A stretch of DNA of 9,653 nt from Acidimicrobiaceae bacterium (GCA_003135595.1 PLCI01000039.1:2072-11724); one strand, 5' to 3'. Shown: positions 1-6,581, counted from the stretch's first letter. Numbers and translations are program-made. Notes: generated by a model not told the origin, from the sequence alone.

Positions 1-13
1 CTACCGTGTCGCG

Positions 14-1189
14 GTGGACTTCGAACTGAGCGATGAGATGCAGTCCCTGCGAGACTCGGTGCGGCGCCTCGCGGTGGACAAGATCAAGCCCCGCGCTCGC
101 GAGGTCGACCGCACCGGCGCGTACCCGCAGGACTTCTTCGACGCGTTCCGTGACGCTGGCCTGCTTGGCCTGTGCATCCCCGAGGAGTTCGGCGGCTCCG
201 GGGCCGGCATCGTCGGTCTCACCATCGCGATCGAGGAGGTCACCAAGTACTCCAACGTCGCGGGCCTGATGCTGCTGCTCACGAGGCTGCCGACGGGACC
301 GGTGATGATCGCTGGCACCGAGGAGCAGAAGCGGCGGTACCTCCCGGGCATCGCCGACGGGACGTCCAAGAGCGCCTTCGGGCTCTCCGAGTCCCAGGCT
401 GGCAGCGACGTCGCCGGCATGCGCACGAGGGCGACGCAGGACCCGAACGTCGAGGGGGGCTGGCTCCTCAACGGCACGAAGTGCTGGATGTCGGGCGTGC
501 GCCAGGCTGACTGGTACACGGTGTTCGCGAAGACCGGCGACCCGTCGTCGCGAGCGCACGACTCCATCACCGCGTTCATTGTTGACCGCGGCACACCGGG
601 CCTGTCCACGCCTCGCGTGGACAAGAAGATGGGCGTTCGCGGCGTCGACACGGGCGAGCTCGTGCTGGAGGACGTCGCGGTGGGCCCGGACAACGTCATC
701 GGCGAGGTGGGGGGCTTCCGCCTCGCGATGCTCGGCCTCAACTCGATGCGGCCCATCGTGGCGGCTCGCGGGATCGGCCTCGCCGAGGGCGCGCTCATGT
801 ACGCGACCCAGTACGTCTCCGAGCGCGAGGCGTTCGGCACCACGATCTCGTCGTTCCAGGGCATCCAGTGGGAGATCGCGAAGCTGGCGGTCGAGATCGA
901 AGCGGCCCGGCTCCTCACCTACCGTGCGGCGTGGCTCGCCGACCAGGGCAAGTTCACGCGCGAGTACGTGCCCTACCTGTCGATGGCCAAGTACCACGCG
1001 ACCGAGCTGGCGGTCCGCGCCTCGGGCCTCGCGGTGCAGCTCCTCGGCGCCGCGGGCTACATGGAGGACCACCCGACCGAGCAGTGGTACCGCGACGCGC
1101 GCCAGCTCACCATCGTCGAGGGCACGAGCCAGGTGCAGCTGGGACTCATCGCGCGCGGGGTGCTCAATCACGACCTGTGGTGGGACTGA
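14..1189 (+). CDS. Acyl-CoA dehydrogenase family protein
   Basis: This 391-residue flavoprotein should catalyse alpha,beta-dehydrogenation of an acyl-CoA thioester in the cytoplasm, passing electrons from FAD to an electron-transfer flavoprotein. The N-terminus (MDFELSDEM) is typical of the family and supports the GTG start, although the frame is open to the window edge and no clear ribosome site is visible in the 13 bases upstream. The first signature is at about residues 123-136 (GLSESQAGSDVAGM, with ESQ where EP is usual). The second is at about 343-375, with LLGAAGY, then YRDAR, then VEGTSQ. Glu369 in VEGTSQ aligns with the catalytic base of medium-chain enzymes. Length is normal for the family. 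The trpD start lies 3 bp after the stop, so the two are probably co-transcribed. The family is certain, but the acyl substrate (short, branched or ring-bearing) cannot be read from sequence. Confidence 0.95.
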   Translation: MDFELSDEMQSLRDSVRRLAVDKIKPRAREVDRTGAYPQDFFDAFRDAGLLGLCIPEEFGGSGAGIVGLTIAIEEVTKYSNVAGLMLLLTRLPTGPVMIAGTEEQKRRYLPGIADGTSKSAFGLSESQAGSDVAGMRTRATQDPNVEGGWLLNGTKCWMSGVRQADWYTVFAKTGDPSSRAHDSITAFIVDRGTPGLSTPRVDKKMGVRGVDTGELVLEDVAVGPDNVIGEVGGFRLAMLGLNSMRPIVAARGIGLAEGALMYATQYVSEREAFGTTISSFQGIQWEIAKLAVEIEAARLLTYRAAWLADQGKFTREYVPYLSMAKYHATELAVRASGLAVQLLGAAGYMEDHPTEQWYRDARQLTIVEGTSQVQLGLIARGVLNHDLWWD

Positions 1190-1192
1190 CGC

Positions 1193-2236
1193 GTGGCGGC
1201 CGGGCTCGCCGACGCGATCGCCGAGCTGATCGACGGCAAGTCACTCGGGTCCCGCGGCGCGGCGGCGTCCCTCGAGCTGATCCTCGACGGCGCCTGCGCG
1301 CCCGAGCAGGTCGCCGGCTTCCTGGTCGCGCTCGCGGCGAAGGGCCCGACGTCTGAGGAGCTCATCGGGTTCCTCGACGCGATGGGCTCGCGGTGCGTCC
1401 CGCTCGAGCTGCCCGCCGAGCTGCATGAGCGCGCCGTTGACGTCGTCGGCACGGGTGGCGACCACTCGGGATCGGTCAACGTCTCGACCATCGCCGCGCT
1501 CGTCGTAGCCGGCGCCGGGGTCCCCGTCGTCAAGCACGGCAGCCGTCGTGCGACGTCACGCGTCGGTGCCGGCGACGTGCTGGAGGGCCTCGGCGTCACC
1601 ATCGCGCCGGGTCCGGCCGTCGTCGCGAGGTGCGTCGAGGAGGCGGGATTCGGCTTCTGCTTCGCGCCGGCGTTCCATCCGGCGCTCGCGGTGGTCGCGC
1701 CCGTTCGCGTGGCGCTCGGGGTGCGCACGGTCTTCAACTACCTCGGACCGATGGCCAATCCCGCGCGGGTGCCCCACACGCTGCTCGGCGTGTCGGACCC
1801 GCTGCTCCACGACGTCATGGGCGTGGTCATGGGCGAGCGGGGTGCACGCCACGTCCTCGTCGTGCGCGGCGAGGACGGCCTCGACGAGGTGAGCGTCGCG
1901 GCGCGAACGCGCGTCGTCGAGGTGACGACGAGCAAGGGTGACCTGGCCGTCCGCGGCTACTGGCTGGACCCAACCTCGCACGGGATCCCGAGATCGGGCC
2001 GTGACGCGATCGTCGGCGGCGACGTGGCACGCAACGTCGCCGCCGTGCTCGAGGTCCTCAACGGCGCGACCGGGCCGCTGCACGACGTCGTCGTCGTCAA
2101 CGCCGCGGCCGCGCTCGTGGCGGCGAACCGGTTCGACACGATCGACGAGGGGATCGGGGCCGCCCGCGAGAGCATCTCGAGCGGCGCGTCGGCGCGGGTG
2201 CTCGAGCGCGTCATCGAGCTGTCCGCGATCAGCTGA
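1193..2236 (+). CDS. trpD: Anthranilate phosphoribosyltransferase (TrpD)
   Basis: The enzyme joins anthranilate to PRPP, giving phosphoribosylanthranilate, the second committed step of tryptophan synthesis. It has 347 residues, close to the usual 340. The N-terminal helical domain (about 1-70) is followed by the PRPP loop VGTGGD at 85-90, NVST at 96-99, and the KHG loop at 114-116. Then come GVRTVFNYLGPMANP at 176-190, which holds the Arg that contacts anthranilate, and DGLDE at 228-232, the metal-binding Asp-Glu pair. The odd feature is KHGSR at 114-118, where almost all TrpD proteins have KHGNR; the Asn contacts anthranilate in solved structures. The GTG start lies 3 bp after the acyl-CoA dehydrogenase, and no other trp gene is in the window. 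The last 8 bp overlap galactokinase tail to tail. It is most likely genuine TrpD, with a small chance of a TrpD-like paralogue using another acceptor. Confidence 0.92.
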   Translation: MAAGLADAIAELIDGKSLGSRGAAASLELILDGACAPEQVAGFLVALAAKGPTSEELIGFLDAMGSRCVPLELPAELHERAVDVVGTGGDHSGSVNVSTIAALVVAGAGVPVVKHGSRRATSRVGAGDVLEGLGVTIAPGPAVVARCVEEAGFGFCFAPAFHPALAVVAPVRVALGVRTVFNYLGPMANPARVPHTLLGVSDPLLHDVMGVVMGERGARHVLVVRGEDGLDEVSVAARTRVVEVTTSKGDLAVRGYWLDPTSHGIPRSGRDAIVGGDVARNVAAVLEVLNGATGPLHDVVVVNAAAALVAANRFDTIDEGIGAARESISSGASARVLERVIELSAIS

Positions 2237-3233
2237 CCCCTGCACCGTCTGCCGCCTCGAGGCGGCCCGACCAGTGTCCTTCGATGCCGACCGCGGCGTC
2301 CGGCTCGTGGACGACCAGGAGCACGCCACCGAAGCCGGCGCCCGTGAGGCGGACCCCCGTGACGCCCGGCGTGCGACGGAGCCGCTCGCGCGCGGCCTCC
2401 ACGAGCGGCGTCGACGCCTCGAAGTCGTCGCGCAGGCTGGCATGGCCCGCGTCCACCAGGTCGCCGAGCGCCTGGAGGTCAGCGCGCGCAAGGGCGCCGC
2501 GAGCCTCGACGACCCGCTCGCACTCAGAGATGACGTGCCGCGCCCGTCGCACCAGCACCGGGTCGTCGATCGAGGCAAGCGAGTCACGCGCCGCACGACC
2601 GAGCGGTCCGACGACGTTCGCCGCGGCTTCGCACTCCTTGCGCCTCGTCCGGTAGGCGGAGCCTGCGATCGTCCGTCGCTCGCCTGAGTCGACGACCGTG
2701 AGGCCGATCGAGCCAGGCAGGTGGATCAACGTCCAGGTTGGCCCGACGAAGTCGATATCGACGACGCAGCCTCGACTCGCGAGGAGGACGGCGAGCTGGT
2801 CGAGCAGTCCGACGTCGCTGCCCGCGGCGCGCTCGGCGACCTGGCACGCCGTCGCGAGGCGCACAGGGTCTCCCGTCATGCCGAGCGCGAGCGCCGTCGC
2901 GACGGCATAGGCGGCCGACGACGAGAGCCCGGCGCCCAGCGGCAGCTCGGAGTCGACCACGAGACGCACACCAGGCGACCCCGCCGCGGTCGCGAGCGCC
3001 ACGGCCAAGAGCAGGTGCGGCGGCCCCGAGGGCGCGGCGAGCGTGGTGGCCGCCACGCCCAGCTCCGAGGAGGCCACCTCGACCGTGCCGCGAGCCGCTG
3101 CTCCCGCGCGCACCGTCGTGCGCTGGGAAGTCGCGATCGCGAGCGCGCACCCTTCGTTGTAGTCGGTGTGCTCGCCGAGGAGCGTCACGCGGCCTGGCGC
3201 GCTCGCTCGACTGGCGCCCGGCTCGTCTGGCAT
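2229..3233 (-). CDS. galK: Galactokinase (GHMP kinase family)
   Basis: This 334-residue protein should phosphorylate galactose at C1 with ATP, the entry step of the Leloir pathway. All three GHMP motifs are visible: APGRVTLLGEHTDYNEG at 12-28 (sugar-binding Glu-His and Asp kept), PLGAGLSSSAA at 98-108 (ATP phosphate loop), and GVRLTGAGFGG at 293-303. Asp145 in LLDQ aligns with the catalytic Asp. The stretch RRTIAGSAYRTRRKEC at 186-201 and ASLRDDFE at 265-272 are galactokinase-specific rather than general GHMP. Thr17 replaces the usual Asn of GRVNLIGEHTDY, and the protein is 30 to 50 residues shorter than typical, mainly at the N-terminus and between motifs 1 and 2. I chose the ATG at 3233 because homology begins just after it; the 165 codons open upstream overlap the divergent racemase gene. 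No other gal gene is nearby. A related sugar kinase is the alternative. Confidence 0.9.
   Translation of the reverse strand: MPDEPGASRASAPGRVTLLGEHTDYNEGCALAIATSQRTTVRAGAAARGTVEVASSELGVAATTLAAPSGPPHLLLAVALATAAGSPGVRLVVDSELPLGAGLSSSAAYAVATALALGMTGDPVRLATACQVAERAAGSDVGLLDQLAVLLASRGCVVDIDFVGPTWTLIHLPGSIGLTVVDSGERRTIAGSAYRTRRKECEAAANVVGPLGRAARDSLASIDDPVLVRRARHVISECERVVEARGALARADLQALGDLVDAGHASLRDDFEASTPLVEAARERLRRTPGVTGVRLTGAGFGGVLLVVHEPDAAVGIEGHWSGRLEAADGAGVS
2251..2266 (+). terminator. Perfect 16-bp palindrome after trpD, candidate terminator hairpin
   Basis: GCCGCCTCGAGGCGGC reads the same on both strands and would fold into a 6-bp GC stem with a TCGA loop. It starts 15 bases after the trpD stop and lies inside the last codons of galactokinase on the other strand. 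No T-tract follows, so it may only slow polymerase or act with Rho. The position is suggestive, but in such GC-rich DNA chance cannot be excluded. Confidence 0.4.
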
Positions 3234-3332
3234 CCCGTGACCGTAGAGCGCGAGGCTCGCTGCTCCCCGCGTCTCTGCGCAGGGATGTGTGAGCACGTTG
3301 GTACGGGGACTGACGCCGTGCGACGATGGACG

Positions 3333-3341
3333 GGAAGGAGG
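3333..3341 (+). promoter_or_regulatory. Strong Shine-Dalgarno deciding the racemase GTG start
   Basis: GGAAGGAGG stands just before the GTG at 3345. It is the best ribosome-binding site in the window and settles the start inside a frame that stays open for more than 600 bases upstream. The 111-bp divergent spacer 3234-3344 must also hold the promoters of galactokinase and the racemase, but I see no convincing -35/-10 pair there. Confidence 0.75.
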
Positions 3342-3344
3342 GTC

Positions 3345-4481
3345 GTGCCCGGACCGCTGCAGGGGATCAGGATCGTCGAGCTCGCCGGGATCGGACCGGC
3401 ACCGTACGCCTGCATGCTGCTCGCGGATGCGGGCGCGGACGTGCTGCGACTCGAGCGACCCGGGACCGCGCCGAGCGACAAGCCGCACTGGGATCTCCTC
3501 AATCGGTCGCGGCCCTCGGTCGGCATCAACCTCAAGCACGCCGAGGCCGCCGGGATCGTGCTCGATCTGGTCGAGGTCGCAGACGCCCTGATCGAGGGCA
3601 TGCGACCCGGCACGACCGAGCGCCTCGGGTTGGGTCCCGAGCCGTGCCACGCGCGCAATCCCCGCCTCGTGTACGGCCGGATGACGGGCTGGGGTCAAGC
3701 AGGCCCCCTCGCGAACACCGTCGGACACGACATCGACTACATCGCCATCTCCGGCGCGCTCGGGGCGATCGGTCGGGCGGGGGAGCGACCCGTCCCGCCG
3801 ATCAACCTGGTCGGCGACTTCGGCGGCGGCGGGATGCTGCTCGCCTTCGGCGTCACGGCAGCCCTTCTCGAGGCTCGCGGTTCGGGGGTGGGCCAGGTCG
3901 TCGACGCCGCGATGACGGATGGCTCCGCGTCACTGCTCACGATGGCGCACTCCTTCCTCGCGGCGGGCGTGTCGACCGAGGAACGCGGCACGAACCTGCT
4001 CGATACGGGTGCGCACTTCTACGAGGTCTACGAGACCTCCGACGCGCGCTTCGTCGCGGTCGGTGCGATCGAGCCGAGGTTCTACGCGGCCCTCCTCGAG
4101 GGCCTCGACATTGCGGCAAAGGATGTGCCGGCCCAGATGGACCGTTCCTCGTGGCCCCAGATGAAGGCGCTGCTCTCCTCGAAGTTCGCGACGAGGACAC
4201 GTGACGAGTGGGAGGCGCACTTCGATGGCACCGAGGCGTGCGTCGCACCGGTGCTCTCACCCCTCGAGGCGATTGACCATCCGCACAACCGTGCCCGCTC
4301 GACGTTCGTCGAGGTCGCGGGCATCAACCAGCCAGCGCCCGCTCCGAGGTTCTCTCGAACGCAGAGCTCGATCTCGGCGCCGCCCGAGGAGCCGGGGCGC
4401 TCGACCGATTCGGCGCTGCTGCGCTGGGGGTTCGACACGGCACGGATCGCGTCACTTCGAGCATCGGGCGCGCTCGGTTAG
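3345..4481 (+). CDS. mcr: Alpha-methylacyl-CoA racemase (CaiB/BaiF CoA-transferase family)
   Basis: The enzyme inverts the 2-methyl stereocentre of branched acyl-CoAs so that (S)-specific beta-oxidation dehydrogenases can act on them. It has 378 residues. The N-terminus MPGPLQGIRIVELAGIGPAP is characteristic of racemases rather than formyl- or succinyl-CoA transferases. From memory of the Mycobacterium tuberculosis MCR catalytic residues (Arg91, His126, Asp156, Glu241), this protein has Arg93, His128 (VGHDIDY), Asp158 (LVGDFGGGG) and Glu243 (VGAIEPRFY). The offset is a constant two residues, so the active site looks complete. FYEVYETSDARF at about 225-236 is also typical. The start is fixed by a strong ribosome site. 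It is divergent from galactokinase and may serve the same catabolism as the acyl-CoA dehydrogenase at the left end. A CoA transferase of the same fold is the less likely alternative. Confidence 0.93.
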   Translation: MPGPLQGIRIVELAGIGPAPYACMLLADAGADVLRLERPGTAPSDKPHWDLLNRSRPSVGINLKHAEAAGIVLDLVEVADALIEGMRPGTTERLGLGPEPCHARNPRLVYGRMTGWGQAGPLANTVGHDIDYIAISGALGAIGRAGERPVPPINLVGDFGGGGMLLAFGVTAALLEARGSGVGQVVDAAMTDGSASLLTMAHSFLAAGVSTEERGTNLLDTGAHFYEVYETSDARFVAVGAIEPRFYAALLEGLDIAAKDVPAQMDRSSWPQMKALLSSKFATRTRDEWEAHFDGTEACVAPVLSPLEAIDHPHNRARSTFVEVAGINQPAPAPRFSRTQSSISAPPEEPGRSTDSALLRWGFDTARIASLRASGALG

Positions 4482-4482
4482 C

Positions 4483-4523
4483 AGCTGGCACCCCCGTCAC
4501 GGCACCGCGGCGGGTCGCCAGCT
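4483..4523. terminator. Candidate two-way terminator between convergent genes
   Basis: AGCTGGC at 4483-4489 pairs with GCCAGCT at 4517-4523. The stem can extend inward through ACCC/GGGT and CCG/CGG with single-base bulges. It fills nearly the whole gap between the convergent stops of the racemase and the small Cys-motif gene, touching the latter's stop codon. It lacks a clear T-tract on either strand. The location favours a terminator, but strength cannot be judged by eye. Confidence 0.4.
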
Positions 4524-4741
4524 CAGGGGTCGCGAAACCGCTTGCCCATGTGCCAGCCGTCGCACACGTCGCACCGATAGACGTCCAGTTCGACGCGGTC
4601 GAGCACCCATCGAAGGTGCGCGGCGTCCGCGGCCTCCTGCTGGGTGGGGTACCGGTTCTTCGGCGCGCCGTCGCGCCGGACGTGACCGGGGGAGGGCGCC
4701 GGGGGGATCGGCGACGCTCGGCGGGTGCGCTTCTTGGCCAC
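4523..4741 (-). CDS. Small basic protein with a C-terminal CxxC-x3-H motif
   Basis: I do not recognise a named family. The 72-residue product has a basic N-terminus (AKKRTRR at 2-8), a Pro-rich linker at about 11-18, and a helix-like segment rich in Ala, Leu and Arg at about 36-49. The C-terminus is YRCDVCDGWHMGKR, with Cys57, Cys60 and His64 as possible zinc ligands. From memory, small actinobacterial proteins ending in Y-x-C-x2-C-x-G-W-H-x-G are common and uncharacterised, which supports a real gene. The GTG start is the only reasonable one and its ribosome site is weak. It is divergent from the DUF3039 gene with only 49 bp between the starts, so the two may share control. A nucleic-acid-binding role is a guess from charge and the half zinc-finger motif. 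Confidence 0.65.
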   Translation of the reverse strand: MAKKRTRRASPIPPAPSPGHVRRDGAPKNRYPTQQEAADAAHLRWVLDRVELDVYRCDVCDGWHMGKRFRDP

Positions 4742-4778
4742 GTCGTCAGTCTGCCCGGAGCGACGAGCGGGCGATCAC

Positions 4779-4784
4779 TACGCT
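4779..4784 (+). promoter_or_regulatory. Candidate -10 box for leaderless DUF3039 transcript
   Basis: TACGCT fits the actinobacterial -10 pattern TANNNT and ends with exactly six bases before the GTG at 4791. That would put the transcription start on the first base of the start codon. The GTG has no convincing ribosome site, which agrees with a leaderless mRNA. No matching -35 is seen, and a six-base pattern this loose occurs often by chance. Confidence 0.35.
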
Positions 4785-4790
4785 CGGGGC

Positions 4791-5075
4791 GTGGACGAGA
4801 CCGCACCCGCGATCCTCGAGCGCACGAACGTCGCCGAGCTCGAGCAGGGCGACCACGAGCGGTTCTCGCACATCGTCCTCGAGGGCTTCCACGTCGGCGT
4901 CGACGACTTCCTCGCCGCGGGCAACTCAGTCGTGGAGGGCATGATCACCTCGACGCCGGTCGTCGCGCTGTGCGGCAAGACCTGGGTGCCCGGCAAGGAT
5001 CCCACCAGGTACCCGGTGTGCCCGAGCTGCAAGGAGATCGCCGCCTCGCGAGGCTGGGGGGTCCCTGGGGCGTAG
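4791..5075 (+). CDS. DUF3039 domain protein
   Basis: The product is a 94-residue cytoplasmic protein of the DUF3039 family, which is widespread in actinobacteria and has no assigned function that I know of. The family marks are GDHERFSHIV at 20-29, PVVALCGKTWVPGKDP at 56-71, and PVCPSCKEI at 75-83. His22 or His27 with Cys61, Cys77 and Cys80 could form one zinc site, although this is inferred from motif spacing. The segment between the HERF and CGK blocks seems longer than in members I remember. I prefer the GTG at 4791 over the in-frame ATG at 4725, because homology starts after it and the longer form would overlap the divergent small gene. It is convergent with the DUF4097 gene, 6 bp apart. 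Confidence 0.87.
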   Translation: MDETAPAILERTNVAELEQGDHERFSHIVLEGFHVGVDDFLAAGNSVVEGMITSTPVVALCGKTWVPGKDPTRYPVCPSCKEIAASRGWGVPGA

Positions 5076-5081
5076 GCGCTG

Positions 5082-5990
5082 TCAGCTCGCGGTCGCCGGC
5101 GCCCGCTGGATCTCGACGTCGCCACTCACGGAGTGCGCCGTGATCTTGACCATCGTGCCATCGCCGGACTCTGAGGGCGAGCTGTCGGCGAGGTCGATCT
5201 CCGAGCTGAGGTCCCCGGACATCGACCGCGCGTCGACCGAGACGCCTCGACCTGGCGGGACGCCCACGATCACGTCCCCGCTCACCGTCGCTGCGCGAAT
5301 GCTGCCGGACCATGCCCGACGCACGGTCACGTCGCCCGACGTCGACCGCACCGAGGCGCCGTTCCGTGCATCGGTGACCGTCACGTCACCGCTGACCGAC
5401 GTGATGTCGACGTGGCTCGATGCGGACGTGATCGACACGTCGCCAGAGACCAGCGTGAGCGACACGTCGTCGGCGACCTCGTTCAAGTCGACGTCCCCGC
5501 TGACGGACCGGACCTTGACCGGCCCCGCCACCTTGCCGGCAGTGAGGTCACCGCTCGCGGTCTTGACGGTGAGCGAGCCCGTGACGGTTTGGGCGGTGAC
5601 GTCGCTGCTCGGCAGCGAGACCTCGACGTCGCCGACCTCGCCCCGGAGGCGGATCTCGCCGCCGAGCCCTCGAGCGAGCGACAGCAGCGATCGCTCGGTG
5701 CCCGTCGTGCCGACCACCACGTCTGTGCCGTGCGGCGCAGCGACCTGCACGTCCACGCCGCTTCGACGCTTCGAGAAGGAGCGGCTGTTGGGCAGCGTGA
5801 TCGTGATCACCGACACGCCGCTCGTCTCGGTGCAGGTGACGGTGGTCTCCGCGACGAGCGCCTCGGCGTCCGTGCCTCGCGCGAGGAGCTCGACCGTCGT
5901 GGTGCCGCTGCCTTCGGCGGCCAGATCGATCGTGTCGTTCGGGTTGTAGATCACGACCCGGGTCTTCCCAGGCGTCGAGAATGAGTGCAT
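5082..5990 (-). CDS. DUF4097 family beta-repeat protein
   Basis: The 302-residue protein belongs to the DUF4097 (putative adhesin) group of repetitive beta-strand proteins. Residues 1-110 form a head with no repeats. From about 119 the chain is a series of short strands marked by SGD at 146, 164, 182, 200, 218, 237, 258 and 289. The first five steps are close to 18 residues each, which suggests a beta-solenoid with one coil per repeat. There is no signal peptide, lipobox, membrane helix or sorting motif, so despite the family name a cytoplasmic place is more likely. The ATG has a good ribosome site (GAGGAG, 5 bases away) that touches the stop of the upstream RHH gene 9 bp before, so the pair is one operon. 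Its function is unknown. Secretion by an unrecognised route remains possible. Confidence 0.88.
   Translation of the reverse strand: MHSFSTPGKTRVVIYNPNDTIDLAAEGSGTTTVELLARGTDAEALVAETTVTCTETSGVSVITITLPNSRSFSKRRSGVDVQVAAPHGTDVVVGTTGTERSLLSLARGLGGEIRLRGEVGDVEVSLPSSDVTAQTVTGSLTVKTASGDLTAGKVAGPVKVRSVSGDVDLNEVADDVSLTLVSGDVSITSASSHVDITSVSGDVTVTDARNGASVRSTSGDVTVRRAWSGSIRAATVSGDVIVGVPPGRGVSVDARSMSGDLSSEIDLADSSPSESGDGTMVKITAHSVSGDVEIQRAPATAS
5295..5564 (-). repeat. Five 54-bp coding repeats in the DUF4097 gene
   Basis: Residues 143-232 divide into five units of exactly 18 residues, each with the pattern x-x-x-S-G-D-(V/L) followed by an alternating hydrophobic strand. At the DNA level the units are alike around the codons for V-S-G-D-V but differ elsewhere. 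They are therefore old, diverged repeats rather than a recent expansion. Confidence 0.85.
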
Positions 5991-5999
5991 GCGGTCTCC

Positions 6000-6455
6000 T
6001 CAGGCCTGGCCGTAGCCGGAGAGGCGCCGGTTACGCGGGGAGTGGTGGGCGGCGCCTCGACCGACCGCGGTCTCGAGCGCCCGGACCATCCACGTGTTGG
6101 TCGAGGTGCCCTCGGCTGCCGCGCGCTCGTCGATGCGCGCCTTCAGGTCATCAGGGAGCCGGAGCGAGAAGCGTGCCTGGTCGGCGGACTGCTCGACGGT
6201 CCTCGTGACCATCACCGGCTCGGCGGGCACGAACGTGACGTCGTCACCGCTCACTCGAAGGTCGATGCGCTCGATGCCGAGCACGCCGGACAGCTCCGTG
6301 AGGGCCATCGACATGGCCTCGAGCATCCTTGCCTTGGCGAGCGGCAGCGCGACGGTGATCATGCGGTCCGCGACCTTCATGGCCTTGTCGGATCCCATGG
6401 ATCCGACAGCCTCGAGGTCCGAACGCAGTGTCTCGGTGAACCATGACGTTTGCAT
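6000..6455 (-). CDS. HicB-like ribbon-helix-helix protein
   Basis: The 151-residue protein has two parts. Residues 93-133 (ARFSLRLPDDLKARIDERAA, then EGTSTNTWMVRALETAV) form a typical ribbon-helix-helix unit of the HicB/Arc type: one DNA-reading strand, two helices, dimeric. Residues 1-85 form a domain I cannot name, with amphipathic helices (about 5-57) and then short strands (IDLRVSG, DVTFVPAEPVMV). The tail is basic (RNRRLSGYGQA). No HicA toxin gene is adjacent; the partner gene is DUF4097, and I recall the same pairing in other actinobacteria. It is therefore more likely a transcription factor or a sensor-repressor than an antitoxin. A strong promoter with a palindrome lies upstream, so autoregulation is plausible. 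The ATG start has a poor ribosome site but a possible leaderless -10 box. Confidence 0.85.
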   Translation of the reverse strand: MQTSWFTETLRSDLEAVGSMGSDKAMKVADRMITVALPLAKARMLEAMSMALTELSGVLGIERIDLRVSGDDVTFVPAEPVMVTRTVEQSADQARFSLRLPDDLKARIDERAAAEGTSTNTWMVRALETAVGRGAAHHSPRNRRLSGYGQA

Positions 6456-6461
6456 GGCGTC

Positions 6462-6467
6462 AACCTA
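6462..6467 (-). promoter_or_regulatory. Candidate proximal -10 box for the RHH gene
   Basis: On the minus strand TAGGTT fits TANNNT and is followed by exactly six bases and then the ATG. This would allow a leaderless transcript, as proposed for the DUF3039 gene. It would be a second, closer promoter besides the strong one at 6627-6654. The motif alone is weak evidence. Confidence 0.3.
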
Positions 6468-6561
6468 GTGCCGATATGGCGCTGGCCGAGGCCGCCGAGG
6501 CAGTCATGCCGACCGCCTGCGACGGCGCCAGCGCGGGGGAATCCGCACGGTGCTGTTCAGG

Positions 6562-6581
6562 TACCTGGGCGGACCCAGGTA
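6562..6581 (-). other. 8-bp hairpin in the presumed RHH mRNA leader
   Basis: TACCTGGG and CCCAGGTA are perfect complements around four bases. In the minus-strand RNA the loop reads UCCG, a member of the UNCG tetraloop group. The left arm on the plus strand is also part of a perfect palindrome, CAGGTACCTG at 6559-6568. No U-tract follows, so a simple terminator is unlikely. It may be an RNA control or processing element, or a DNA operator for a dimeric protein. Confidence 0.5.

Noticed and set aside
1..918. Long minus-strand open frame (about 305 codons) opposite the acyl-CoA dehydrogenase
   Set aside because: It is the antisense shadow of a clear gene in GC-rich DNA; its Ser/Arg/Pro-rich translation shows no domain.
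2721..3344. N-terminal extension of the racemase frame by about 208 codons
   Set aside because: It overlaps galactokinase on the other strand, is Arg-rich without homology, and a strong ribosome site marks the GTG at 3345.
3234..3344. Divergent promoters between galactokinase and the racemase
   Set aside because: Promoters must exist here, but I could not find a -35/-10 pair good enough to place them.
3234..3728. Upstream extension of galactokinase by 165 codons
   Set aside because: It runs antisense through the racemase gene, and galactokinase homology starts right after the ATG at 3233.
5140..5600. CRISPR-like periodic DNA
   Set aside because: The periodicity comes from codons for 18-residue protein repeats inside an intact gene; there are no identical repeats with unique spacers.
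6000..6455. HicAB toxin-antitoxin module
   Set aside because: The RHH part is HicB-like, but no HicA-type small toxin gene is next to it on either side.
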